64,000 nucleotides of DNA from Terrimicrobium sacchariphilum (GCF_001613545.1 NZ_BDCO01000003.1:310001-374000); one strand, 5' to 3'; shown: positions 54,436-63,927, counted from the stretch's first letter. Numbers and translations: made by a program. Notes: a model not told the origin generated them from the sequence alone.

Positions 54436-56262
54436 ATGGCCGATAAGAAGAAGATTCCCTTTACTCAGCTCCTCAAGGAGTTCTGGGGCCCCTATTTTAA
54501 ACTTGCCACCTACATGCGGCCTTACCTGCCCCGGGTCGTGTTTGGCATGGTCTGCGGCATTCTCGCCGGTACGCTGAACGGCACGATTCCACTCGTGCTC
54601 AACTATGTGGGGCAGAAGGTCCTCCCGGCTGGTCAGACCCTGGGCAAGATCAACCCGATGAAGATGCACGGAGCCGATGCCGGTCCAGCCATTGATACGG
54701 TCATCTGGATCAGCATGCTCATTCCGGCCGTCATGGTGGCGCGCGGCATCTTCTCGTACCTCAACTCGTATTACCTTTCCTGGGTCAGCTTCCACATCCT
54801 GCGCGATCTGCGTTCCGAGCTGTTCCGCCACCTGATGTCCCAGCCGATGGCTTTTTTCAACAAGGCCAAGTCCGGCAAGCTCATCGCCCGCGTGATCAAT
54901 GACACCCGCGTCGCGCAGAATGCCCTCACCAGCATCTCCGGCGATCTCGTGAAGGAGCCGGTGGCCGTGGTGACCGGCATCGTCGTGCTGGTGAGCCTCG
55001 ACTGGCGCTTCAGCCTCACGACCCTGCTCCTTTTCCCGATCTGCATGGTGCCGGTGCTCGTCTTTGGCCGGAAGATTCGGCAGGCGGGCAAGGCCGAGGA
55101 AAACGAAGCCGGAGCCATGGCGGTCATCCTGCAGGAGAGTTTCGCCGGCGTACGCGTGATCAAGTCCTTCGCTCGCGAGGATTACCAAGCCTCGCAGTTT
55201 GCCAAGTCCAGCGATCTCCAGTGCCGCAACAGCATGCGCGTGCGCAAGAGCATGGATATCGTCCAGCCGCTGATCGAGTCGGTCTCGGCCTTTGGCGTCG
55301 TGCTGGCGATCCTCTACGTCTACTACTACCACATCGGCATCATCCAGTTTGCCGCGCTCTGCTTCGGTATCTTCCTGCTGTACAATCCGGTCAAGTCGCT
55401 GAGCCGTATTCCCTTGCAGATGCAGAAGTGCATGGCCTCGGCCTCGAATGTCTTTGACCTCCTGAACAAGCAGCCGGCGATCCAGGATGCCCCCGATGCG
55501 GTGGTCCTGAAGGGCTGCCGGGGTGGTCTCAACTTCGAGAACATCACCTTCTCCTACGGCTCCGAGCAGAATGCCGTGAAGGACATGAACCTCGTGGTCG
55601 AGCCGCACAAGAAGTATGCGCTCGTCGGCTCCAGCGGCGCGGGCAAGAGCACCGTGCTCTCGCTCATCCTGCGCTTCTACGATCCGCAGCAGGGCGTGAT
55701 CCAGCTCGACGGGGTCGACATCCGCAAGATCTCGCAGAATTCGCTCCGCGAGCACATCGGCGTGGTCACGCAGGAGACCTTCCTTTTCCACGACACGATC
55801 TACGAGAATATCCGCTACGGCCGCCTCGACGCCACCGAGGCCGAGATCATTGCGGCAGCCAAGCTGGCCTACGCCCACGACTTCATCGTGGCCCAGCCCG
55901 AGGGGTACAACAGCATCGTCGGCGACAAGGGCTGCCTGCTCTCCGGCGGCCAGCAGCAACGTCTTGCCATCGCCCGCGCCCTGCTCAAGAACGCGCCGAT
56001 CCTCCTCCTCGACGAGGCCACGTCGGCTCTCGACTCCGAGTCCGAGCACATGATCCAGGCCGCGCTCGATCGCCTCTCACAGGGCCGTACGGTGATCGCC
56101 ATCGCCCACCGTCTCTCGACCATCCTGAAATCCGATAAGATCGTCGTCATGGACAAGGGCATGGTCGTCGACGCGGGTCCGCACGCCGAGCTGCTGGAGC
56201 GTTCGCCGATCTACCGCAAGCTCTACGAGCTGCAGTTCAACCACGACAAGATTGCCGCGTAA
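54436..56262 (+). CDS. MsbA-like ABC exporter (membrane plus ATPase)
   Basis: 608 residues, half-transporter. The membrane domain (about 20-330) has six helices and the coupling region ESFAGVRVIKSFAREDYQAS. The ATPase domain has Walker A GSSGAGKST, signature LSGGQQQRLAIARAL, Walker B ILLLDEATSALDSE and the H-loop in AIAHRLST. Such dimers flip lipid A-core or drugs. The gene starts 33 bp after pilD and ends at a strong terminator. The substrate cannot be read from the sequence; a lipid role would fit the gmhA neighbour. Confidence 0.9.
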   Translation: MADKKKIPFTQLLKEFWGPYFKLATYMRPYLPRVVFGMVCGILAGTLNGTIPLVLNYVGQKVLPAGQTLGKINPMKMHGADAGPAIDTVIWISMLIPAVMVARGIFSYLNSYYLSWVSFHILRDLRSELFRHLMSQPMAFFNKAKSGKLIARVINDTRVAQNALTSISGDLVKEPVAVVTGIVVLVSLDWRFSLTTLLLFPICMVPVLVFGRKIRQAGKAEENEAGAMAVILQESFAGVRVIKSFAREDYQASQFAKSSDLQCRNSMRVRKSMDIVQPLIESVSAFGVVLAILYVYYYHIGIIQFAALCFGIFLLYNPVKSLSRIPLQMQKCMASASNVFDLLNKQPAIQDAPDAVVLKGCRGGLNFENITFSYGSEQNAVKDMNLVVEPHKKYALVGSSGAGKSTVLSLILRFYDPQQGVIQLDGVDIRKISQNSLREHIGVVTQETFLFHDTIYENIRYGRLDATEAEIIAAAKLAYAHDFIVAQPEGYNSIVGDKGCLLSGGQQQRLAIARALLKNAPILLLDEATSALDSESEHMIQAALDRLSQGRTVIAIAHRLSTILKSDKIVVMDKGMVVDAGPHAELLERSPIYRKLYELQFNHDKIAA

Positions 56263-56282
56263 GGCGGTCGCAGGACACGAAA

Positions 56283-56306
56283 AAGGGCCGGTTCGCACCG
56301 GCCCTT
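56283..56306. terminator. Bidirectional terminator between ABC exporter and prfB
   Basis: Stem AAGGGCCGG with CCGGCCCTT (9 bp) and a 6-nt loop, with an A-run in front. It lies between two convergent genes and can serve both. Confidence 0.8.
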
Positions 56307-56328
56307 GGGAGTTTCGTGGGAAGGACGA

Positions 56329-57463
56329 TTATTCCTCGTCGTCCTGGGCGCCCTTCTTGTAGGTCAGGCCGCGCAGCTTGCCCTCGATAAAGGCATCGAT
56401 GTCGCCATCCATCACACCCTGGATGTCGCTGGTCTGCACGCCGGTGCGCAGGTCCTTCACCATCTGGTAGGGCTGGAAGACGTACGAGCGAATCTGGTTG
56501 CCCCAGGCGATGTCGCCCTTTTCGCCGTATTGACGCTCTACCTCGGCGCGCTTCTTGTCGGCCTCGATCTGGTAGAGCTTGGCCTTGAGCATCTTCATAG
56601 CCATTTCGCGGTTGCGGCCCTGACTTCGCTCCGCCTGGCAGGCGACCACGATGCCGGTGGGCAGGTGGGTGATGCGCACGGCAGTCTCCACCTTGTTCAC
56701 GTTCTGCCCGCCCTTGCCGCCGGAGCGGTAGGTGTCGAGTTTGAGGTCGGCCTCGTTGATCTCAATGGGCGCGTCCTCGATCTCGGGGACCACGTCCACG
56801 CTGGCAAAGGAGGTATGGCGGCGCTTGTTGGCGTCGAAGGGCGAAATGCGCACAAGACGATGCACGCCGCGCTCCGTCTGGAGGTAGCCGTAGGGATGAT
56901 CGCCCGAGACGCGGAGCGTGGCGGACTTGATGCCCGCCTCGTCGCCGGTCTGGATGTCGACCGACTCGGCCTTGAGCCCGCTGCGTTCCATCCACCGCGT
57001 GTACATGCGCAGCAGCATGTCGGCCCAGTCGCACGACTCCGTGCCGCCGGCTCCGGCATGAATGGTGATAAAGGCGGGAGATTTGTCGAATTCCCCGGAA
57101 AGAAGCTGCTGGAGCTCAAATTTCTCCAGGTCCTTCAGGACGGACTGGTACTCGGCCTCGACGTCCTTGATGGCGGCGAGCTGGTTCGGTCCGGTCTCCT
57201 CGGCGGCGAGCTCCTTGAGCACCTCGAGGTCGGCGACGCGGGATTCCAGCGCGTTGAAGGGCTGGATCTTGGCGCGGAGGGAGGAAACCAGCTCGACATC
57301 GCGCTGGGCGGTTTCCTTGTTGTTCCAGAAGTCCGGCGCAGCCATGCGCCCTTCGACTTCGGAGAGTTGCTGAGTCAGGCTGGGGAGGTCAAAGAAACCT
57401 CCGCAATTCACCCAGACGGGACGAAATCGCGGAGGCGTCAATCGCTTCGAGTTGTTCGATCAT
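56329..57463 (-). CDS. prfB: Peptide chain release factor 2 (programmed +1 frameshift)
   Basis: About 377 residues after frameshifting. A first frame of 24 codons starts at ATG 57463 ([20 protein letters not shown] then RRFL) and meets a TGA at 57391-57389. The second frame starts with the GAC at 57390-57388 ([20 protein letters not shown]) and runs to 56329. Motifs are [20 protein letters not shown], the GGQ in [13 protein letters not shown] and [14 protein letters not shown]. It releases peptides at UGA and UAA. A single-frame reading from 57441 would give a false N-terminus. It follows rimO by 63 bp. Confidence 0.95.
57388..57403 (-). other. prfB recoding site (AGG TTT CTT TGA C)
   Basis: On the minus strand CGGAGGTTTCTTTGAC. 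GGAGG acts as an internal Shine-Dalgarno, CTT is the slippery codon and TGA the stop that is bypassed, then GAC is read in +1. This is the conserved bacterial RF2 autoregulation: scarce RF2 allows the shift, plentiful RF2 stops at TGA. Confidence 0.95.
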
Positions 57464-57526
57464 GGAAAGGACAAGCATGCCGCAAAGGCGCGGCGGCGCA
57501 AAAGGAAAAATGCCGATGCCAGCCGC

Positions 57527-58891
57527 TTATAGCGGCTTCGCCACGAGGTCGTACACCTGCGATCCCGTCACCTTCACGTCCACGAAGGAGCCGACCGGGA
57601 CGGACTTTGTCAATACCACACGGCAATCCACGTCGGGTGCGTCGTACTCGGTACGGCCCAGGCGGGCCTGGTCGGCGAGGACGCGGAAGGTGCGGCCCTT
57701 CTGGGCCTCGGCCCACTCGGCGGCGATGCGCTGCTGGAGCTTCATGGCCTCGCGATGGCGGCGGTTCTTGGTGCGGGTGAGCACCTGGTTCTCCATCTTC
57801 GCGGCGCGGGAACCCTCCTCCTGCGAGTAGCAGAAGACGCCCAGCCGCTCGAAGCGTACCTTTTCGATGAACTCGAGCAGGGACGCGAAATGCGCCTCCG
57901 TTTCGCCGGGGAAGCCGACGATGAAGGTGGTGCGGATGGCGAGATTCGGGATTCCCGCCCGCAGGCGGTCGATGAGGTTTTCGATGTGCTCGCGCGAGGT
58001 TTCGCGGCGCATGAGGTTCAACATGTCGCCATGGATGTGCTGGAGCGGCATGTCGATATAGCGCGCCACCTTGGGGTTCCGGGCGATGGCCTGGATCAGG
58101 TCGTCGCTCCAGTGGGCCGGGTGGGTGTAGAGGAGGCGAATCCAGAAATCTCCCTCGATCTGGCCGAGTTCGTCGAGCAGGCGGATGAGCGTCGGGCCGC
58201 GGAGCGGATCGACGGGCTGGCGCGGGCCGGCTTTTTCCTGCCACAGGTCCATGCCGTAGTACGTCGTGTCCTGGCTGATGAGATTGATCTCGCGGATGCC
58301 CTCGGAGACGAGGCGGCGGGCCTCAGCGACGACGCTTTCCACCGTGCGGCTGCGATGGCGGCCGCGCATTTGCGGGATCACGCAAAAGCTGCACGGGTGG
58401 TTGCACCCCTCGGCGATCTTCAGGTAGGTCGTGTGCGTCGGGGTGAGGCGGAAGCGCGGCGTGTCGTAGTCGGGGATGTACTTTGACTTGGGCGAGATGA
58501 GGGCAAAGGGCGCCTCGGTTTCCTTGGAGAGCACATCGCGAAAGATCTCGCCGGCGGTGGCGATCTGGTCGAGACCGATGAAGGCATCCACCTCGGGCAG
58601 TTCGCGCACGAGCTCGTCGCGATACCGCTGGGACAGGCAGCCACTGACCACGAGCTTCTGCTCCGGGCGGCGCTTGGCGCTCAGGATGGCGTCGATCGAC
58701 TCCTGCTTGGCGCTGTCGATGAAGCCGCACGTGTTGACCACGATGACATCGGCTTCGTCGGCGTCGGCGGTGATTTCAAAACCGGCTACGGCAGCGCCGC
58801 CGAGCATCACCTCGGCATCGACGAGATTCTTGGCACAGCCGAGGCTGATCATACCCACCTTGGGCGTTTGGACGCCTTGAGATTCTTTCAT
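57527..58891 (-). CDS. rimO: Ribosomal protein S12 methylthiotransferase
   Basis: 454 residues. The N-terminal MTTase domain has VGMISLGCAKNLVDAEVMLG, NTCGFIDSAKQESID and SGCLSQRY (three Cys for one cluster). The radical-SAM domain has KIAEGCNHPCSFCVIPQMRG (CxxxCxxC), and a TRAM domain closes the protein. It adds a methylthio group to an Asp of S12. It lies in the run rodZ-like, rimO, prfB on one strand with short gaps. Confidence 0.95.
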   Translation of the reverse strand: MKESQGVQTPKVGMISLGCAKNLVDAEVMLGGAAVAGFEITADADEADVIVVNTCGFIDSAKQESIDAILSAKRRPEQKLVVSGCLSQRYRDELVRELPEVDAFIGLDQIATAGEIFRDVLSKETEAPFALISPKSKYIPDYDTPRFRLTPTHTTYLKIAEGCNHPCSFCVIPQMRGRHRSRTVESVVAEARRLVSEGIREINLISQDTTYYGMDLWQEKAGPRQPVDPLRGPTLIRLLDELGQIEGDFWIRLLYTHPAHWSDDLIQAIARNPKVARYIDMPLQHIHGDMLNLMRRETSREHIENLIDRLRAGIPNLAIRTTFIVGFPGETEAHFASLLEFIEKVRFERLGVFCYSQEEGSRAAKMENQVLTRTKNRRHREAMKLQQRIAAEWAEAQKGRTFRVLADQARLGRTEYDAPDVDCRVVLTKSVPVGSFVDVKVTGSQVYDLVAKPL

Positions 58892-58909
58892 GACTGGAAC
58901 AGAGGGCCG

Positions 58910-59581
58910 TTACTGGACGGCGTTGCCGTGCGAAACGGTGCCTCCGACGAAGAGCGGAGGAGTGTTTGCTGGCACGGACTCGGTGGCAGAGGATTGGACG
59001 GGAGCCGCCGTGGCAGGTTCCGAAGCGGGAACTGCGGGCGCTTCGGCGGGTTCTGCAGCCGGAGCGGGCGGGGTGGAAGGTTCGACGATCAGCGAACGAT
59101 CGTCTTTCACGATCTGATCCTTGGCGAGCCGGTCAAGAGGACCGAGCCGCTGGAGCTTGATGGCAAAGGGAATGGCGAAGGCGAGAAGCAGGATGACCAC
59201 TGCGGCGACGATCAACCCTGTGATCAGGCGGCGCTGGCGCAGCGGGCGGATCTTCTTGCGCACGTAGGTGCGGGGGCCTTCCTCGAGATATTGGTAGCCT
59301 GCCGCTCCGCACACTCCGGGCGCGGGCAGGAGGTGCTTGATCGCATCGACCTCCAGACCCAGATAACGGGCGTAGTCGGTCAGGAACATCCGGGCGTAGC
59401 TCGGATGCGAAAACTGCGAGAAATCATCATGCTCGATCTCGCGCAAACGCTGCACCCGGATGCGGGTGTCGTGCGCTGCTTTTTCGATCGGCAAATCCTT
59501 CGCCTTGCGGGCAGCCGCCAGCCTGGAGCCAAGGGACTCCCCGGATTCGTCGGAATCGAATACTGCTGCGACGTCGAACAT
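58910..59581 (-). CDS. RodZ-like membrane protein with N-terminal HTH
   Basis: 223 residues. A Cro/C1-like HTH (about 15-80, SLGSRLAAARKAKDLPIEKA, RLREIEHDDFSQFSHPSYAR, MFLTDYARYLGLEV) is followed by a basic stretch, one membrane helix (LITGLIVAAVVILLLAFAIP) and a Pro/Ala-rich periplasmic tail without the C-terminal beta-domain of true RodZ. The layout fits the cell-shape protein that links MreB to the membrane. Eighteen bp separate it from rimO. Confidence 0.8.
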   Translation of the reverse strand: MFDVAAVFDSDESGESLGSRLAAARKAKDLPIEKAAHDTRIRVQRLREIEHDDFSQFSHPSYARMFLTDYARYLGLEVDAIKHLLPAPGVCGAAGYQYLEEGPRTYVRKKIRPLRQRRLITGLIVAAVVILLLAFAIPFAIKLQRLGPLDRLAKDQIVKDDRSLIVEPSTPPAPAAEPAEAPAVPASEPATAAPVQSSATESVPANTPPLFVGGTVSHGNAVQ

Positions 59582-59722
59582 TAGGCAGGTGAAATATTAG
59601 CGAAGAGGCTGCCGTGCTTCGTTCGATGAGGCCCGGCCGCGCCTATCTCTGATTCTTATGTGGCTCAATTCGAAGCGAACACAAGCGGAAATCCCGCCCT
59701 CCGAGGAGAAAACGCGAGATTT

Positions 59723-62200
59723 TTAATCGATGCTGTCCAGATCGATCAGAATCTCGCGATCCTTGGCTCCATCGCGCGGGCCGACGATGCCGCGTTGTTC
59801 GAGAATGTCCACGATGCGCGCAGCCCGCGTGTAACCCAGGCGCAGCCTGCGCTGGAAGAGCGAGGTCGAGGCCCGGCGCTCCTGCTTCATCACCTCGAGC
59901 ACCTTGTCGACCAGCTCCTCGTCTTCGTCCGTCACGTCCTCTTCGTCGATGGTCGGGCTGTTGAGCTTGTCGTGGATGCTGGACTCAAATTTCGGTTTGG
60001 CCTGTTCCGCGACGAACTTCACCAGACGGTGAATCTCATCATCCGTCACGAGCACGCCCTGCGAGCGCTGCAATTGCGAGCTGGCGGGAGGCAGGTAAAG
60101 CATGTCGCCCTGGCCGAGGAGCTTTTCCGCGCCCTTCTGGTCGAGGATGACCCGGCTGTCGAGGCCGGAGGCGACCTGGAAGGCGATGCGGCTCGGGATG
60201 TTGGCCTTGATGATGCCGGTGACGACGTCCGCGCGGGGCGTCTGGGTGGCCACGATGAGATGAATGCCCGCCGCGCGCGCCATCTGGGTGATGCGGGCGA
60301 TGGCGCTTTCCACATCCGCCGGGGCGGTCTGCATGAGGTCGGCCAGCTCGTCGATGATCACGACGATGTACGGCATCCGATCGGGGATGATGAGGTCGCT
60401 GTCGCGCGGGACGGAGATGGGCTTGGTTTCCTCCTCCTCTTCGTCCTCCTCGGGAGCATCGGGTTCTGCGGCTGTATCTTCGGTGACGGTCTCTGGCGCG
60501 TCCTCGGGCGATTCCTCTTCTCCCTTGGCGGCGGCCTCGGCATCGAGCTCGGCCTGGGATTTCGGCAGCGGGCGGTCGTTGAAGGCGCCGATGTTGCGCA
60601 CGCCGGTCTTGGCAAAGATCTGGTAGCGCTGCTCCATCTCGTCGACCACCCAGCGGAGGGCGAGGAGCACCTTCTTCGGGTCGGTCACGACCGGGGTGAC
60701 GAGGTGGGGGAGTTCGTTGTAGGTCTGCATCTCGACGACCTTCGGGTCGATCATGATGAAGCGCAGTTCCTCCGGCGTGTAGCGGAAGAGTAGGCTGGCG
60801 ATGATGGAGTTGATGCAGACGCTCTTGCCGCTGCCCGTCGTACCCGCCACGAGGCAGTGGGGCATCTTGGCGAGGTCGGCGATGATGGTCTTGCCGTAGA
60901 CGTCCTTGCCGAGGGCCAGCGGAAGCTTGGCACCGGTTTGGAGCCAGTCCTCGGTCTCGAGCAGTTCGCGCAGGGTCACCTTGACCTTGCTGGAGTTGGC
61001 GATCTCAATGCCGACGGTGTCCTTGCCCGGAATCGGGGCGAGAATGTTGATGCGCTGGGCGCGGGTGGCGCGGGCGATGTCGCGCTCCAGCGCGGTGATG
61101 CGATCCACGCGCACGCCCTTGTCGGGATAAACCTCAAAGCGCGTAATGGTCGGCCCGCGCGTGATGTCGCCCGGCTGGGCCTTGATGCCAAACTGCGCCA
61201 GCGTGTCGATGATGGTGTTTTGCACGCCGAGGAGCTCGCTCGGATCGGCGGGCTTGCGGCCTTCCTCGTCGTGCGGGTCGAGCAGGTCGAGGGGCGGGAG
61301 CTGGTAGTTTTCCAGGGCGAGGCCGCCGACGAGGCCGGGACGCGGCTCGGAGCGTTTTTTCCGGTTGGCCTCGATGTCGGCCAGAGACGGCTTCTTTGCG
61401 GAGGGCGCGGTGGCGTCGAAGATGCGCGGTTCGGGAAACGATTCCGCCTGGGGCTCCGGCGCAGCGGAGGGTTCCTCGGCGGGCGCGTCTTCGCCCTTGG
61501 CAGGCTTTTTGCGGAGCTGGCGCTCGAGTTTTTCCGCCTGTTTCGCCAGTTTGCGCTGCTCGGCCTCCATGCGCTCGGTTTCTTCCATCTCGGCGAGGCG
61601 TTTTTTCTCGGCCTCGGCCCGGGCTTTCCGCCAGTCGTTCCACATCTTGCGACCCACGAGGATGGGATGGAAGCCCGTGGCGAGAATGAGGCTCACCAGA
61701 TAAATCAGGAGCAGGACGACGGGAGCGCCGACCGGGCCCAGCGGGCCGCCGAAAGCCTTTTCACCGACCCATTTGCCAACCCAGCCTCCCGGACCCTCGA
61801 TGCGAAATGCCTTTTCCCAGCCATGGAGGAACCATGGTTGCAACTGAAGCAGGCACGCGCCGCACAGGACGCAGAGAAATCCCCAGCCCGCGCGTTCGCG
61901 CAGCGAGAAGTCGCGAATCATCAGCTTTGCCAGCCCGTAGCCTGCGAAGAAGATGATCCAGAGGTAAGCCGCCGCGCCGAAGAGAAAATAGAGGTAACCC
62001 GCCACGATTGCGCCGATAACGCCGCAGAGGTTGTGCATCACCGGATTGGAGACCGTCGTGGTACTGATGAGAGGCACCCATGCGGGAATGTCACGGGGAT
62101 GATATGAGATCAGCGCCACGGGCAGCAGCAGAGCCACTCCCAGGAACAGCAGGCCGATCACCGCATCCCAGGTGCCGCGACGTTTTGGTTTGTTCGCCAT
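59723..62200 (-). CDS. ftsK: DNA translocase FtsK/SpoIIIE
   Basis: 825 residues from ATG 62200, preceded by GGAGGG at 5 nt. Four or five membrane helices (about 10-175), a charged linker, then the motor: LGKDVYGKTIIADLAKMPHC, Walker A VAGTTGSGKSVCINS and Walker B YIVVIIDELADLMQ. The winged-helix gamma domain ends the protein (STSLFQRRLRLGYTRAARIV). It pumps chromosomal DNA through the division septum to dif. An acidic low-complexity insertion of about 60 residues sits inside the motor domain (see finding). Confidence 0.95.
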   Translation of the reverse strand: MANKPKRRGTWDAVIGLLFLGVALLLPVALISYHPRDIPAWVPLISTTTVSNPVMHNLCGVIGAIVAGYLYFLFGAAAYLWIIFFAGYGLAKLMIRDFSLRERAGWGFLCVLCGACLLQLQPWFLHGWEKAFRIEGPGGWVGKWVGEKAFGGPLGPVGAPVVLLLIYLVSLILATGFHPILVGRKMWNDWRKARAEAEKKRLAEMEETERMEAEQRKLAKQAEKLERQLRKKPAKGEDAPAEEPSAAPEPQAESFPEPRIFDATAPSAKKPSLADIEANRKKRSEPRPGLVGGLALENYQLPPLDLLDPHDEEGRKPADPSELLGVQNTIIDTLAQFGIKAQPGDITRGPTITRFEVYPDKGVRVDRITALERDIARATRAQRINILAPIPGKDTVGIEIANSSKVKVTLRELLETEDWLQTGAKLPLALGKDVYGKTIIADLAKMPHCLVAGTTGSGKSVCINSIIASLLFRYTPEELRFIMIDPKVVEMQTYNELPHLVTPVVTDPKKVLLALRWVVDEMEQRYQIFAKTGVRNIGAFNDRPLPKSQAELDAEAAAKGEEESPEDAPETVTEDTAAEPDAPEEDEEEEETKPISVPRDSDLIIPDRMPYIVVIIDELADLMQTAPADVESAIARITQMARAAGIHLIVATQTPRADVVTGIIKANIPSRIAFQVASGLDSRVILDQKGAEKLLGQGDMLYLPPASSQLQRSQGVLVTDDEIHRLVKFVAEQAKPKFESSIHDKLNSPTIDEEDVTDEDEELVDKVLEVMKQERRASTSLFQRRLRLGYTRAARIVDILEQRGIVGPRDGAKDREILIDLDSID

Positions 62201-62240
62201 GAGAACCCTCCATCCTTCACGATTCCGGTCCCGGCGGCAA

Positions 62241-62261
62241 CGCTGCAATTTGGAATTGCAG
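62241..62261. promoter_or_regulatory. Palindrome between ftsK and manA
   Basis: GCTGCAATT-TGG-AATTGCAGC, a perfect 9-bp inverted repeat, in the 92-bp region between divergent genes. Weaker outer arms (CCCGGC with GCCGGG) extend it. It may be an operator for either gene or a structured leader. Confidence 0.5.
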
Positions 62262-62292
62262 CGGGGCCGGGAGTCGGCGAAACGAGAGGGGT

Positions 62293-63243
62293 ATGTCTCT
62301 GCAAGATTCTCTCGTCTTTGAGCCCCTCGCCATGGAACGCGTCTGGGGTGGCCGCCGACTCGAGGCGGTTTTCGGAAAACGCCTCCCCCAGGGGGCGCCG
62401 ATCGGGGAGCTTTGGGAACTGGTCGACCGCGAGGACGCGCAGAGCGTTGTTCACCAGGGAGAATTGCAGGGGGCCACTCTCAATGAGCTTTGGAAAAATC
62501 GCCGAGCCGAGGTTTTTGGTGAAGATTATGTCACCAGCGAGGCTCCTCGTTTCCCGATTTTGATCAAGCTGCTCGATGCTCGCGAGCGGCTTTCTGTGCA
62601 GGTTCACCCACCGGTGAGCATGGCTGCAGCCCTGAATGGTGAGCCAAAGACCGAGATGTGGTACTTTGCCGACGCCCTGCCCGGAGCGACCATTTATGCC
62701 GGGTTGAAGCACGGCGTCACCCGCGATCGCTTTGAGACGCTGCTCCGCGAGGGCCATGTGGCCGAGGCGCTGCACGTCGTGCCGGTTTCCACGGGCGACA
62801 GCATTTTCATTCCCAGCGGACGCCTCCACGCCATCGGCGAGGGCAATGTCATCGTCGAGGTGCAGCAGAACAGCGACACGACCTACCGTGTCTTTGACTG
62901 GAACCGCGTCGGCCTCGACGGTTCACCGCGCAAGCTGCACATCGAGGAGTCGATGGTCTCGACCGATTTTGCCGATTTCGAACCCGGCGTGCAGCACGTC
63001 GAGCAGGGTACCGTGGCCGAATGCCCGTACTTCAAGGTGGAGAAAGTGAGCCTCGAAGGCCGGATTCCCGCCATCGAAAACAACCGATTCGCCGTTTACA
63101 CCGTGCTCGAGGGCAAGGTGACGGTTGGCTCGCGGTCCTTCGTTCCCGGCGAGTTCTTCCTCGTCCCGGCCAGCTTTGCCTCGGCGACGCTCGCTCCGGT
63201 CGACGGCAAGGCCGTCGTCCTGCGCACGACCCTGCCGGTTTAA
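62293..63243 (+). CDS. manA: Mannose-6-phosphate isomerase, class I
   Basis: 316 residues. The cupin fold shows LAMERVWGGRRLEAVFGKRL, GELWELVDREDAQSVV, LIKLLDARERLSVQVHPPVS (zinc ligands Gln and His), AKTE-type Glu in EPKTEMWYF and SIFIPSGRLHAIGEGNVIVE. It interconverts mannose 6-phosphate and fructose 6-phosphate. It would link the products of the mannose locus to glycolysis, though the two are 43 kb apart. The region upstream is shared with ftsK. Confidence 0.9.
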   Translation: MSLQDSLVFEPLAMERVWGGRRLEAVFGKRLPQGAPIGELWELVDREDAQSVVHQGELQGATLNELWKNRRAEVFGEDYVTSEAPRFPILIKLLDARERLSVQVHPPVSMAAALNGEPKTEMWYFADALPGATIYAGLKHGVTRDRFETLLREGHVAEALHVVPVSTGDSIFIPSGRLHAIGEGNVIVEVQQNSDTTYRVFDWNRVGLDGSPRKLHIEESMVSTDFADFEPGVQHVEQGTVAECPYFKVEKVSLEGRIPAIENNRFAVYTVLEGKVTVGSRSFVPGEFFLVPASFASATLAPVDGKAVVLRTTLPV

Positions 63244-63249
63244 ACCACT

Positions 63250-63927
63250 CTAGTTTTCGCCCAGCCGGAGAATATCGTCGGCGGCGCAGGCGGCGCCGAA
63301 TCCGTTGTCGATATTTGTCACGGTCACGCCGCTGCCGCAGCTGTTGAGCATGCCCAGCAGCGCGGCGAGGCCGGAGAAATTCGCCCCATACCCCACGCTG
63401 GTGGGAACGGCGATGACGGGCCGCTGGACCAGCCCGGCGACTACGCTGGGCAGGGCGCCCTCCATTCCGGCGACCACGATCAGCACGCCGTGCGAGCGCA
63501 CGCGTCCCACCTCGCCCAGGAGGCGATGAAGTCCGGCCACGCCGACATCGTTGACCCGATCCACCGTGCGTCCGAAGGATTCCAGGCACACAGCCGCCTC
63601 CTCGGCCACCGGCAAATCCGCCGTGCCTGCACAAAGCACCCCGACGGACCATTTTTGCGGGGATAGCGTGGGTTCGCCGACCCGGATGCACCGGGCGCGC
63701 GGGTGAAATCTGGCCTCCGGCAGCTCGGCAACGACAGCCTGATACTGCTCATCGGTGGCGCGGGTCACCAGCACGCGCTGGCCTGCCTGCACGAGGGCTC
63801 GAGAGATTTCGGCCACCTCGCCCGGCAGCTTGCCGGGACCGAAAACCACTTCGGGACGACCGCAGCGACGCTCACGGTCGAGATCGACCCGGGCAAACCC
63901 CAGGTCGCGTACATCATCAGTGCTCAT
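63250..63927 (-). CDS. larB: LarB-like AIR-carboxylase homologue
   Basis: 225 residues. The N-terminus GFARVDLDRERRCGRPEVVF is the LarB hallmark, followed by GVLCAGTADLPVAEEAAVCL, NDVGVAGLHRLLGEVGRVRS and VIAVPTSVGYGANFSG of the PurE-like fold. LarB carboxylates nicotinic acid adenine dinucleotide in making the pincer cofactor of lactate racemase. ATG at 63927, 11 bp inside the upstream gene. LarC and LarE are not in the window. Confidence 0.85.
   Translation of the reverse strand: MSTDDVRDLGFARVDLDRERRCGRPEVVFGPGKLPGEVAEISRALVQAGQRVLVTRATDEQYQAVVAELPEARFHPRARCIRVGEPTLSPQKWSVGVLCAGTADLPVAEEAAVCLESFGRTVDRVNDVGVAGLHRLLGEVGRVRSHGVLIVVAGMEGALPSVVAGLVQRPVIAVPTSVGYGANFSGLAALLGMLNSCGSGVTVTNIDNGFGAACAADDILRLGEN

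Noticed and set aside
54400-56049. Open frame of 549 codons on the minus strand across the ABC exporter gene
   Set aside because: Antisense to an ABC gene with complete Walker and signature motifs; its composition (very rich in Leu, Asp, Arg, Gly, His) is that of a mirror frame.
56305-57780. Open frame of 491 codons on the plus strand over prfB and the end of rimO
   Set aside because: Antisense to two certain genes, and its beginning lies in the terminator between the ABC gene and prfB.
60857-62107. Open frame of 416 codons on the plus strand over ftsK
   Set aside because: Shadow of the FtsK coding sequence without independent support.
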